A stretch of 64,000 nucleotides of DNA from Mycolicibacterium litorale. GTDB lineage: Bacteria; Actinomycetota; Actinomycetes; Mycobacteriales; Mycobacteriaceae. The stretch is from positions 3,658,001 through 3,722,000 of the forward strand of contig CP019882.1 of the NCBI GenBank assembly GCA_002007745.1, written 5' to 3'. A program made the translations under genes and the position numbers. Of this stretch, positions 44,321 to 53,082 are shown piece by piece. How positions within the stretch are numbered: the first letter of the stretch is position 1; each line of letters begins with the position of its first letter. The notes below the pieces were generated by a model that was not told the origin of the DNA, did no database searches, and saw nothing but the letters and a program-made list of their open reading frames with translations.

Positions 44321-46000
44321 TCAGATCTCGATGACGGTCGGCACGATCATCGGCTGGCGCCGGTAGGTCTCCCCCACCCACTTGCCGACGGTGCGGCGCA
44401 CCGCCTGCGCGATCCGCACCGGGTCGGTGACGTTGTCGGAGGCAAGCGCTTCCAGCTCGGCCTCGACCTTGCGCGCCGCCGGCTCCAGCGCCGTGGGATC
44501 CTCGGAGAAACCCCGCGAGTACAGCTGTGGCGGCGCGGCGCGCCGGCCTGTGCCGCGATGCACCACCACGGTGATCGCCACGAAGCCCGAGCTCAGGATC
44601 AGCCGTTCGCCGAGCGTGGCGTCACCCACATCGCCGGTGATCAGACCGTCGACGAACATCTTGCCGACCGGTACCGCTCCGGCGATGCTGGCCTTGCCGG
44701 CCACCAGGTCCACGCTGACCCCGCTTTCGGCCAGCACGATCCGGTCTTCGGGCACACCGCTGCGGACGGCGAGCTTGGCGTTGGCGCGCATCATGCGCCA
44801 GGTGCCGTGCACGGGCATCACGTTGCGGGGCCGCACCCCGTTGTAGAGGAACAGCAGCTCACCGGCATAGGCGTGGCCTGAAACGTGCACCCGCACTTGC
44901 TGATTGGTCACCACCCGGGCACCGATCTTGGCCAGGTCGTCGATGACGCCGTAGACGGCTTCCTCGTTGCCGGGGATCAGCGACGAGGACAGGATGATCA
45001 GGTCGTCGGCGGTGACGGTGATGCTGCGATGCTCGCCGCGCGACATCCGCGACAGCGCCGCCATCGGCTCGCCCTGGGTGCCGGTGGTGATCAGCACCAC
45101 CTGCCCGGGCGCCATCTCCTCGGCCATCGCGATGTCGACCACATCGCGGTCTTCGACGTGCAGGAAGCCGAGTTCCCGGGCGATGGCCATGTTGCGCACC
45201 ATCGAACGCCCGACGAACGACACCCGCCTGCCGAGCGCGACGGCGGCGTCGACGATCTGCTGCACCCGGTCGACGTTGGACGCGAAGCAGGCGACGATGA
45301 CCCGCTGCCCCTCGGCACCGCGGATGAGCCGGTGCAGGTTCGGGCCGACCTCGCTCTCGGACGGGCCCACCCCGGGGATCTCGGAGTTGGTCGAGTCACA
45401 CAGGAACAGGTCCACCCCGGCGTCACCGAGCCGCGACATGCCGGGCAGGTCGGTGGGACGGCCGTCTAGCGGGGTTTGGTCGAGCTTGATGTCACCGGTG
45501 TGCAGGACGGTACCGGCGCCGGTGTGCACGGCGATCGCCAGCGCGTCGGGAATGGAGTGGTTGACCGCGAAGTACTGGCACTCGAACACCCCGTGGGTGC
45601 TGCGCTGGCCCTCCGCGACCTCGACGAACACCGGGTTGATGCGATGCTCACGGCACTTGGCGGCCACCAGTGCGAGGGTGAATTTGGAGCCCACCACCGG
45701 AATGTCGGCCCGCATCCGCAACAGATACGGAATGGCGCCGATGTGGTCTTCGTGCGCATGGGTCAGCACCAGTGCCTCGACATCGTCGAGACGGTCCTCG
45801 ATCAGCCGCAGGTCGGGCAGGATCAGGTCGACGCCGGGTTCGTCGTGATTGGGGAACAGCACCCCGCAGTCGATGATCAGCAACCGGCCCAGATGCTCGA
45901 AAACGGTCATGTTGCGGCCGATTTCGTTGATACCGCCCAGCGCCGTCACACGCAGGCCACCCGGGGCCAGCGGCCCCGGCGGCGACAACTCGGTGTTCAT
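44321..46000 (-). CDS. rnj: Ribonuclease J
   Basis: 559 aa, metallo-beta-lactamase/beta-CASP nuclease acting in rRNA maturation and mRNA decay. Metal motif VLTHAHEDHIGAIPYL, HTGDIKLDQTP, DSTNSEIPGVGPSE, beta-CASP QGEPMAALSRMSRGEHR, VHVSGHAYAGEL, and PVHGTWRMMRANAKLA. Start MNTELSPPGPLAPGGLRV at 46000 overlaps the dapA stop as ATGA, the usual dapA-rnj arrangement in actinobacteria. Confidence 0.96.
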   Translation of the reverse strand: MNTELSPPGPLAPGGLRVTALGGINEIGRNMTVFEHLGRLLIIDCGVLFPNHDEPGVDLILPDLRLIEDRLDDVEALVLTHAHEDHIGAIPYLLRMRADIPVVGSKFTLALVAAKCREHRINPVFVEVAEGQRSTHGVFECQYFAVNHSIPDALAIAVHTGAGTVLHTGDIKLDQTPLDGRPTDLPGMSRLGDAGVDLFLCDSTNSEIPGVGPSESEVGPNLHRLIRGAEGQRVIVACFASNVDRVQQIVDAAVALGRRVSFVGRSMVRNMAIARELGFLHVEDRDVVDIAMAEEMAPGQVVLITTGTQGEPMAALSRMSRGEHRSITVTADDLIILSSSLIPGNEEAVYGVIDDLAKIGARVVTNQQVRVHVSGHAYAGELLFLYNGVRPRNVMPVHGTWRMMRANAKLAVRSGVPEDRIVLAESGVSVDLVAGKASIAGAVPVGKMFVDGLITGDVGDATLGERLILSSGFVAITVVVHRGTGRRAAPPQLYSRGFSEDPTALEPAARKVEAELEALASDNVTDPVRIAQAVRRTVGKWVGETYRRQPMIVPTVIEI

Positions 46001-46899
46001 CGCAAGACTGCTGCTGCGCGCAGGTCGGCGGCGAGTTCGTCGAGTTGTTCGGGCGTGGCGGCCATCTGGGGCAGGCGCGGCTCGCCGACCTCGAAGCCCT
46101 GCAGCCGCAATCCGGCCTTGGCCAGCGTCACGCCGCCCAACCGGCCCTGGGCGGCGTTGAGCGGGGCCAGCGACACACCGATCTTGCGCGCCGTGGCGAT
46201 GTCACCGGAAGTGAAGGCGGTCAACAACTCTCGCAGCTGACTAGCCGCCACATGCCCCCACACGCTGATGAACCCGACCGCTCCCATCGCCAGCCACGGC
46301 AGGTTCAGCGCATCGTCGCCGGAATAGTACGCCAGCCCCGTCTCGGCCATGATCTGCAGACCGCCGTGCAGGTCGGCCTTGGCATCCTTGACCGCGACGA
46401 TATTGGGGTGGTTGGCCAGTGTGCGCATGGTGTCCCATTCGATGGGGACGACCGAGCGCGGCGGAATGTCGTAGAGGATCACCGGCAGGTCGGTGGCGTC
46501 AGCCACCGCGGTGAAATGTGCCACCAGCCCGGACTGCGGTGGGCGCGAGTAGTAGGGGGTGACGACCAGCAGCCCGTGCGCCCCCTCGGCCGCAGAGGCC
46601 TTGGCCAGGTGCACGCTGTGCGCAGTGTCGTAGGTACCGGCGCCGGCGATGATGCGGGCCCGGTCACCGACGGCTTCGAGCACCGCGCCCAGCAGCGCCC
46701 GCTTCTCGTCGTCGGTGGTGGTCGGCGACTCACCGGTGGTGCCGGACAGCACCAGCCCGTCGCAACCGGAGTCGACCAGATGGGTGGCCAACCGAGCCGC
46801 GGTGACGGTATCCAGCGTGCCGTCCGGCTTGAACGGGGTCACCATTGCGGTCAGAACGGTGCCCAGCCGGGCGCTGACGTCGAATCCGCTGGTGCTCAC
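45997..46899 (-). CDS. dapA: 4-hydroxy-tetrahydrodipicolinate synthase
   Basis: 300-residue TIM-barrel aldolase making the first dedicated intermediate of lysine/diaminopimelate. Schiff-base lysine in NIVAVKDAKADL, catalytic tyrosine in VVTPYYSRPPQSGL, substrate loop GTTGESPTTTDDEK, and YYSGDDALNLPWLAMGAVGFISV. It lies between thyX (53 bases upstream) and rnj (overlap), the order in M. tuberculosis. Confidence 0.97.
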   Translation of the reverse strand: MSTSGFDVSARLGTVLTAMVTPFKPDGTLDTVTAARLATHLVDSGCDGLVLSGTTGESPTTTDDEKRALLGAVLEAVGDRARIIAGAGTYDTAHSVHLAKASAAEGAHGLLVVTPYYSRPPQSGLVAHFTAVADATDLPVILYDIPPRSVVPIEWDTMRTLANHPNIVAVKDAKADLHGGLQIMAETGLAYYSGDDALNLPWLAMGAVGFISVWGHVAASQLRELLTAFTSGDIATARKIGVSLAPLNAAQGRLGGVTLAKAGLRLQGFEVGEPRLPQMAATPEQLDELAADLRAAAVLR

Positions 46900-46952
46900 G
46901 GACGCCTAGATTACCCGGTCGGCGCGGGTGCCTCGGCGAATACCCGGTGGGC

Positions 46953-47705
46953 CTAGACCTCCGTCGCCAGCGGAGACGTCGCAACCTCCGTGCCGTCGGC
47001 GAGTTGGGTGATCTCGAAGTCGGCGAACACGGCCGGCGCGATGTCGGCGAGCTGACGAAGACAGGCGATTGCCAGGCGGCGGATCTCCACGTCGGCATGT
47101 TCGCTGGCCCGCATGGCGATGAAATGCCGCCATCCGCGGTAGTTCCCGCTGACCACGATGCGGGTCTCGGTGTCGTTGGGCAACACCGCACGTGCCGCCT
47201 GCCGGGCTTGTTTGCGCCGCAGCACCGCATGCGGCTGATCGGCGAGCTTGGCTTCCAGCTTGGCCAGCAGTTCGACGTAGGCGGCCCGGCTGGCGTCCGC
47301 GGCGGCGAGCAGGATCTGCTGCAGCTCCGGGTCGTCTTCCAGCCCGGGCGGGATCACCACCTGGGCGTCGGTCTCCGGAACGTAACGCTGCGAGAGCTGG
47401 GAGTAGGACAGGTGGCGGTGCCGGATGAGCTCGTGGGTGCACGACCGCGAGATGCCGGTGATGTAGAAGCTCACCGACGCGTGCTCGAGCACCGAGAAGT
47501 GGCCCACGTCGATGATGTGCTTGAGGTAGGCCGCGTTGGTGGCGGTGCGGGGGTTGGGCTTGGACCAGCTTTGGTAGCAGGCCCGCCCGGCGAACTCCAG
47601 CAGCGCCTGACCGCCGTCGGCGTCGGTGGTCCAGGGCACGTCCGACGGGGGCAGGAATTCGGTCTTGGCGATCAGCTGCACGCGCAGCGGCGCGATCTCG
47701 GCCAC
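46953..47705 (-). CDS. thyX: Flavin-dependent thymidylate synthase
   Basis: 250 aa, same length as M. tuberculosis ThyX. The ThyX motif RHRHLSYSQLSQR is intact, with VGHFSVLEHASVSFYITGISR before it and GNYRGWRHFIAMRASEHADVEIRRLAI after it. It makes dTMP using FAD and methylene-THF without producing dihydrofolate, in parallel to ThyA encoded at 60018. GTG 47705 with AAGGTGAG upstream is preferred; GTG 47714 adds three residues. Confidence 0.95.
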   Translation of the reverse strand: MAEIAPLRVQLIAKTEFLPPSDVPWTTDADGGQALLEFAGRACYQSWSKPNPRTATNAAYLKHIIDVGHFSVLEHASVSFYITGISRSCTHELIRHRHLSYSQLSQRYVPETDAQVVIPPGLEDDPELQQILLAAADASRAAYVELLAKLEAKLADQPHAVLRRKQARQAARAVLPNDTETRIVVSGNYRGWRHFIAMRASEHADVEIRRLAIACLRQLADIAPAVFADFEITQLADGTEVATSPLATEV

Positions 47706-47788
47706 GCCGCTCACCTTAGTGGGCGTGTCACGACAAGACCGAAGAGATCAGCCCCAGTCCCGTCGAGACCTCGCGGCGGCGCTGTCGG

Positions 47789-49192
47789 TCACGACACATC
47801 CTCGAGTTGTCGGCCCGTACTCGACGGCCCCAGAAGGGCCACATCCAGGCACAACAGCACGATGAGCACGGCAGCACACGAGAAGACCGGTACCGGACCG
47901 ACCTTCGCGAGCGCCGGAACCGCGGCAAACGGCAGCACCGCCGAGACTGCGCGCGACACCGAATAGGCCAGTCCGCTGGCGGTACTGCGGACGGCGGTCG
48001 GAAAGATCTCGGCCTGGTAGATGTGGAAAGCATTGGAGAACACGTTGGAAATTGCGGTCAGCAGAAAACCGGCGACGACGATCACCGGGACCTGATCTGC
48101 TGCGGCAAACACGATGCCACAGGCACCGATGCCCAGGGCCGAGGCGATGATGATGTGCTTGCGCTCGAAACGTTCGAGGATCGGAACCGATGCCAACGAG
48201 CCGAGTGGATAGCCTGCGAAGCTCAACGCCGCGTAGCCCAGCGACTCGGTGACGGTGAACCCTTTACCGACCAGAACCAACGGCGCCAGGGCGGCAAATC
48301 CGTAGTAGGCGGCGGTCTGGAAGATCTGGAAAATCACCAGCATCACCAAGGGTGACCGATGATCACGAAAGACGAGTCGCAGCACGTCTGCCAACGTCCG
48401 CGCCTCGTCGCTGTCGCCGGTCCTCGGCGTCGTCTCGGTTGTGGTGCTCGGCCGTTCGGCGGTGTCTGATCCCACGGCACGCACTACCGAGTCGACCACG
48501 GCCCGGGCCTCGGCGTGGCGACCGCGGCTCTCCAACCACCGCGGCGACTCCGGCAGCGCTCGGCGCAGCACCACCACCAGGACCGCCCCGAGGCTGCCGA
48601 AGACCAGCAGCCAGCGCCATCCGTCGATGCCGAAAAGTTGTTGACGCGCGACGAGGCGGCCACCCAGCAGGGCCGCAAGCGGCACCCCGAGGAATCCGAT
48701 GGTGTACGCCCATGCCGTCAGTCGGCCACGCGCTCGGGCAGGCGAGAACTCGGCCAGATAGGTGTCAATGAGCACCAATTCGGCGCCCAGCCCCATGCCG
48801 GTCAGGAAGCGCAACACCAAGAAAGTCTCGATGTCGGGCGAGAAGGCGGTGGCGAGCGAGAACAACGAGTAGAGGACGAGATTGATCATGAACACCCGGC
48901 GCCGTCCAAGACGGTCGGCAGCGATGGACAACCCGACCGCTCCGACGAACATGCCGGCGAAACCGGATGCGATCACCAATGCCTTGCCGGTGGATCCCAG
49001 AGCGAACTCTTTGCCGAGGACCGGAGCCAAGACACCGCCCAGGAAGACCTCGTAGAGATCGAAGAAGCAGCCAAGCCCCACCAAGACGACCAGGCGCCAA
49101 TGCCACCGGCTGACCGGCAGCCGGTCCAGCGTCGTGGCGGCGACCTCCGCGCGGGAGGACGCCGCGGGTAGGTTCGGGTCTGGCTCTTTCAC
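47789..49192 (-). CDS. MFS transporter, sugar/aromatic-acid porter type
   Basis: 467 aa, 12 predicted helices. Motif A ADRLGRRRVFMI after helix 2, RFLTGMGLGAELVLIDTYLAEFSPARARGR, PESPRWLESRGRHAEA at the end of helix 6, a long charged central loop, and EIFPTAVRSTASGLAYSVSR in the second half. These are hallmarks of the SP/AAHS porters that import sugars, aromatic acids or small organic acids by proton symport. Substrate is unknown. It sits at the left end of the second accessory block, before thyX in the same direction. Confidence 0.88.
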   Translation of the reverse strand: MKEPDPNLPAASSRAEVAATTLDRLPVSRWHWRLVVLVGLGCFFDLYEVFLGGVLAPVLGKEFALGSTGKALVIASGFAGMFVGAVGLSIAADRLGRRRVFMINLVLYSLFSLATAFSPDIETFLVLRFLTGMGLGAELVLIDTYLAEFSPARARGRLTAWAYTIGFLGVPLAALLGGRLVARQQLFGIDGWRWLLVFGSLGAVLVVVLRRALPESPRWLESRGRHAEARAVVDSVVRAVGSDTAERPSTTTETTPRTGDSDEARTLADVLRLVFRDHRSPLVMLVIFQIFQTAAYYGFAALAPLVLVGKGFTVTESLGYAALSFAGYPLGSLASVPILERFERKHIIIASALGIGACGIVFAAADQVPVIVVAGFLLTAISNVFSNAFHIYQAEIFPTAVRSTASGLAYSVSRAVSAVLPFAAVPALAKVGPVPVFSCAAVLIVLLCLDVALLGPSSTGRQLEDVS

Positions 49193-49408
49193 ACCCCTCC
49201 TCGTGCAGAACGCCAGGCGGTCCTTCTCAGCACCTCGGCGCGACGGGTGCGCCGTACGGTATCAGGGCCCGCCACGGGTCGGCTCGCGTCGGGAAGGCTC
49301 CCCGTCAGGGCCGCTGCCCCACCGATTGTCCCCCGGTCGCCGAAGGTGGTCGAGGACCGACTGTGCCATAGCGGCCGACCGGCAATCCGGGGAAACGGCC
49401 AGCGGGAT

Positions 49409-50310
49409 CTACAACGGTAGCAGGATCCCCTTGACGCTCGGATCGGTGGCCAAGAACTGCTGCACGGCAGGGTCTTTGAAGGTCTCCACGAGCTTCTTGA
49501 TGTTGTCGGTGTCGGCCCAACGGCTGCCGATGGTCAGCTGTCCGGCGAACTCGTCCGGTGCGGGCGGAGCGAAGATCTGCTGCTCGATCGGCACCTTGGC
49601 GGCCAGGTAATACTCGGTGTAGCCGACTGCGGCGTCCAGATCCGGCAGCGACCGGGACTGCGCGGCGAAGTCGAGCAGCGTGAACTTCAGGTTCTTCGGG
49701 TTGGCCACGATGTCCTTCTGAGTGGCGGTCCACTTGTCGACCTTCGGATCGATGGTGATCAGGCCCGCCCGCTGCAGCAGCCACAGCCCCTGCGCCTCAT
49801 TGGCGGGATCGGAATACAGCGACACGTTGGCCCCGTCGGGCAACTGGTTGACGTCGGAGTACTTGTCCGACCAAATACCGAAGCCCCACCGGAACACCGG
49901 CGTAGCCGCTTCCTCGCGGAAGTCCGGGTTGGCCTCCAGCACCTGGCCCAGCCACAACTTGTGTTGATAGACGGTGCCTGCCACCTCGCCATCGCTGACT
50001 GCACGGTTGATGGTGTTGCTGTCGGCCAGTCCACGGAAAGCCACCTTGATGCCGTGTTTGGGCGCGACCTCCCGGCTGATGTATTCGATGAGCGACTGTT
50101 CGGCTGCGTTGCCTTCGTTGGTGGCGACCACCAGGGTGGCACCGGGGATCTCGTTGGCGGACTTCGTCTTTCCGAAGAAGAAGTACCGCCCGGCGACGAT
50201 CGCAACGATCACGACCGCCAGGCCGGTGGCCACCCAGACCCATGTCCGGCGCTTACGGAGCTCGAAGCCGTGATCGTCGGGGCTCTCGACGGGGTGTCGG
50301 TGGTGGTCAT
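49409..50310 (-). CDS. metQ: MetQ-like binding protein with N-terminal membrane anchor, frameshifted
   Basis: NLPA/MetQ solute-binding family, about 300 aa restored. The mature part contains KLWLGQVLEANPDFREEA, GIWSDKYSDVNQLPDGANVSLYSDPANEAQ and FTLLDFAAQSRSLPDLDAAVGYTEYYL. The frame breaks at the G4 run 50291-50294; one added base joins MTTTDTPVESPDDHGFELRK to RRTWVWVATGLAVVIVAIVA. The paralogue at 52174 has the same HGF-L-KKRR layout, supporting this repair. There is no lipobox Cys: the protein appears anchored by one helix. Operon metN-metI-metQ; likely ligand methionine or another small sulfur compound. Confidence 0.86.
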
Positions 50311-50326
50311 GCGTTGACGGTTCCTT

Positions 50327-51019
50327 TCAGACGGGCATGGGGGTGGTGAAGCGGACCAGAGCGTCGCCGACCAGTTGGACGACCGCGACAGTGATCACCA
50401 GGATCACGATGGTGGCCAGCATGACGCCCTGGTCGAAGCGCTGGTAGCCGTAGGTGACTGCGACGTAACCGATTCCGCCGGCGCCGATGGTCCCGGCGAT
50501 GGCCGAGTACTCGATCATCGCGATGACGTTGATGGTGAGGCCGCCGAGGATGGAGGGGATCGCCTCGTTGAGTTGCGCGGTGCGGATGATCTGCAGCCGC
50601 GATCCGCCGGCGGCCCGGGCGACCCTGACGACCGACGGCGGCACCGAGCGCAGCGAGTTCTCCACGATGCGGGTGAAGAACGCGATGCCGGCCAGTGACA
50701 TCGGCACCACGGCAGCGGCGATGCCGATGTTGGTGCCGGTGATGAAGCGGGTGAACGGCATGATGGCCGCCATCAGGATCAGGAAGGGCAGCGATCGCCC
50801 GATGCTGATCACCCAGCCCAGAACCGTGTGCAGGGTTGGGTTTTCGTAGAGGCCGCCAGGCGCCAGGTTGTGGATGAGTGCGCCCAGCGGCACCCCCACC
50901 AACACCACGATGGTCATGACGATGCCGACCATGATCAACGTGTCGAGCAGAGCCGGAAACAGCAGGCCGGGCAGCTCGTTGAGCGGGACTTTGGCGTTGG
51001 CCAGCAGGGTCTCGGTCAC
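50327..51019 (-). CDS. metI: MetI-type ABC transporter permease
   Basis: 230 aa, about five helices. Characteristic LFPALLDTLIMVGIVMTIVVLVGVPLGALI, GRSLPFLILMAAIMPFTRFI, and the EAA-loop region RSVPPSVVRVARAAGGSRLQIIRTAQLNEAIPSILGG with IEYSAIAGTIGAGGIGYVAVTYGYQRFD. Partner of MetN and the MetQ proteins. GTG 51019 overlaps the metN stop as GTGA. Confidence 0.92.
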   Translation of the reverse strand: MTETLLANAKVPLNELPGLLFPALLDTLIMVGIVMTIVVLVGVPLGALIHNLAPGGLYENPTLHTVLGWVISIGRSLPFLILMAAIMPFTRFITGTNIGIAAAVVPMSLAGIAFFTRIVENSLRSVPPSVVRVARAAGGSRLQIIRTAQLNEAIPSILGGLTINVIAMIEYSAIAGTIGAGGIGYVAVTYGYQRFDQGVMLATIVILVITVAVVQLVGDALVRFTTPMPV

Positions 51020-52011
51020 GCCGCGCCCCGCAATTGCCGCTCGCCGGTGGACAGGCCGTAGCGGGCCAAGATGTCGGCGGCCCGTTCGGACAGCTCAGCC
51101 GGGATGCCCAGGGTGGCGGACCCGACCGTCACACCGTGCACCTGTTGAACCGATGCACCGAGCACTGCGATCGGGGCGCCGAGATCGGCGGAGGCGCGGG
51201 CGATCCAGTCCGATGGGACGACCGGCGAGTCGTAGACCACCTGCCAGACGTGCTGTCCGGCGGCGGCACCGCTGGGAATGCCCTGCGGGCGCAGTTCGGC
51301 ACCGAGCGCGGAATCGGGGTCGGTGAGAAGGTCCACCAGAGGGCCGGACTCGACGATGCTGCCGTGTTCGAGCCGAGCCGCCGAGTCGGCGATCTTGAGC
51401 ACGGTGTCCATCTCGTGGGTGATGAAGACGATGGACAGGTTCAGATCGTCGCGCAGTTCGCGCAGCAGCTCGACAACCGAGACGGTGGTGGTGGGATCCA
51501 GGCCGGCGGTGGCCTCGTCGGACAACAGCACCGACGGGCGCAGCGCCAAAGCGCGAGCGATGCCGACCCGCTGCTTCTGCCCGCCCGAGAGCTGGAAGGG
51601 GTAGTGGTTGGCACGGTTGGCCAGCCCCACCCGGTCGAGCAGCTCGGCGACGCGCCGGCGCGATTCGGCCGCGGTGACGCCGAGGTATTCCATTGGCAGC
51701 GCGACGTTTTCGGCGGCGGTGCGCCGTTCGAACAGCCCGGCCGACTGGAAGACCGTCCCGATCCGTCGGCGCGCGACCCGCAACTTCTGCGCGGACAGCG
51801 TGGTGAGGTCTTCACCGTTGACGACCACCGAGCCCGATGTCGGCGCGGTCAGCAGGTTGATGCACTCGGCCAGGGTGCTCTTGCCTGCCCCACTGGGCCC
51901 GACCACTGCCAGGATCTCGCCGGCCTCGACCCGGAAGGTGATGCGGTCCAGGACCACGGTGCGGTGCTCACCACGGCCGTAGACCTTGGTCAGTTCAGTC
52001 AGCTCGATCAT
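51016..52011 (-). CDS. metN: MetN-type ABC transporter ATP-binding protein
   Basis: 331 aa. Walker A VVGPSGAGKSTLAECIN, Q-loop VFQSAGLFERRT, signature LSGGQKQRVGIARAL, Walker B VLLSDEATAGLDPTTT, H-loop FITHEMDTV. The C-terminal NIL domain (DWIARASADLGAPIAVLGASVQQVHGVTVG and the last 40 residues) senses substrate in MetN. Start MIELTELTKVYGRGEHR at 52011 or GTG 52014. Divergent from metQ2; the shared 162-base region contains a 10-bp inverted repeat. Confidence 0.92.
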   Translation of the reverse strand: MIELTELTKVYGRGEHRTVVLDRITFRVEAGEILAVVGPSGAGKSTLAECINLLTAPTSGSVVVNGEDLTTLSAQKLRVARRRIGTVFQSAGLFERRTAAENVALPMEYLGVTAAESRRRVAELLDRVGLANRANHYPFQLSGGQKQRVGIARALALRPSVLLSDEATAGLDPTTTVSVVELLRELRDDLNLSIVFITHEMDTVLKIADSAARLEHGSIVESGPLVDLLTDPDSALGAELRPQGIPSGAAAGQHVWQVVYDSPVVPSDWIARASADLGAPIAVLGASVQQVHGVTVGSATLGIPAELSERAADILARYGLSTGERQLRGAA

Positions 52012-52096
52012 CACAGAGCCCTTCGGAAACGGAGTGTGGGCAGGCGCCATCGCCACGTCCTGCCCACCCTGTCAACGGGTTCCGCTCGCGGACAGC

Positions 52097-52133
52097 GTTG
52101 CGATCACCGTGAGTCGATCGCGCTGATCGCAAC
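52097..52133. promoter_or_regulatory. Perfect 10-bp inverted repeat between metN and metQ2
   Basis: GTTGCGATCA (52097-52106) and TGATCGCAAC (52124-52133), arms identical in inverse orientation with a 17-base spacer. It lies midway in the divergent promoter region of two sulfur-transport units, a good place for an operator controlling both. No regulator gene is adjacent; the GntR protein at 55049 is a possible candidate. Confidence 0.6.
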
Positions 52134-52173
52134 CCTGGGCACGCCGGCCGGCGTGCGGCACGCTCTCGCAGAT

Positions 52174-53082
52174 ATGAGCATCGACGAGTCGGTCACCGCC
52201 GAGCCGCACGGTTTCACCCTCAAGAAGCGTCGACGGTGGCCCTACCTGCTGATCGCGGCTGGCGTGATCATCGCGGCCACAACGTACTTCGTGGTTGATC
52301 GACGTGGCGGCGCAACGTCGGCCAATGAAACCGCCGGTGCCACGCTCGATGTGGTGTATCTGGATTCCAACCCGGCCGAGAAAGCCATCATCGACTACAT
52401 CGCCGCGCACGTCGCCCCCGATTACCATATCAAGGTCGGCGCGGTCGGGCTGGGCGACAGCACCCAGATCAATCAGGCGATCAGCGACGGCCGTTACGCC
52501 GGCACGATTTTCCAGCACCGGCACTGGCTACAGCAGGTACTCGACGCCAACCCAGGGTTCAAGGAACAGGCGGCCACCGGGCCGTTCTTCCACTGGGTTT
52601 TCGGCATCTGGTCGGACAAGTACCGTACGCCGCAGGAGATTCCGGACGGTGCGACGGTGTCGCTGCTCGCCGACCCGGCCAACAATGCCCAAGGCATCTG
52701 GTATCTGGCTCAGGCCGGTCTGGTCACGCTACGGCCCGGCACCGACATCACCGCGCTGACGACCAAGGACATCGTCGGCAACCCGAAGAACCTCAGGTTC
52801 ACGCTGCTGGACTTCGGCGCCCAGCCGCGGGCGCTAGCCGATCTCGACGCCATCGTCGGCTACGCCGAGTCATTCCTGGCCGCCGGGGTCAGCGAGGACA
52901 AACTCATCTTCGCACCGAAGTCGCCCGACGAATTCGCCTCGGTCCTCACCGTCGGCAGCGAATACGTCGACACGCCGAATGTGCAGAACCTCATCAAGGC
53001 GTTCAAAGACCCGCGGGTCCAGGAATTCATCGCTACCGACCCCGAGGTGAAGCAGCTTGCACTACCGGGCAACCCGGCATGA
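52174..53082 (+). CDS. Second MetQ-like binding protein with membrane anchor
   Basis: 302 aa, clear paralogue of the protein at 49409: shared HGFTLKKRRRWPYLLIAAG anchor, ANETAGATLDVVYLD, HRHWLQQVLDANPGFKEQAA, GIWSDKYRTPQEIPDGATVSLLADPANNAQG and FTLLDFGAQPRALADLDAIVGYAESFL. No lipobox; one N-terminal helix. It likely feeds the same MetNI transporter with a different ligand. Start ATG 52174 (MSIDESVTAEP). It overlaps the flavin monooxygenase start as ATGA, implying its ligand is that enzyme's substrate or a precursor. Confidence 0.88.
   Translation: MSIDESVTAEPHGFTLKKRRRWPYLLIAAGVIIAATTYFVVDRRGGATSANETAGATLDVVYLDSNPAEKAIIDYIAAHVAPDYHIKVGAVGLGDSTQINQAISDGRYAGTIFQHRHWLQQVLDANPGFKEQAATGPFFHWVFGIWSDKYRTPQEIPDGATVSLLADPANNAQGIWYLAQAGLVTLRPGTDITALTTKDIVGNPKNLRFTLLDFGAQPRALADLDAIVGYAESFLAAGVSEDKLIFAPKSPDEFASVLTVGSEYVDTPNVQNLIKAFKDPRVQEFIATDPEVKQLALPGNPA

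Noticed and set aside
49193..49408. Possible TPP-like riboswitch upstream of the MFS gene (minus strand GGTGCTGAGAAGGACC)
   Set aside because: Only the CTGAGA core is shared; the second conserved arm and the pairing stem of the TPP class are missing.
51034..52173. Upstream extension of the second metQ frame
   Set aside because: Antisense to metN; the paralogue shows the protein starts near MSIDESV at 52174.
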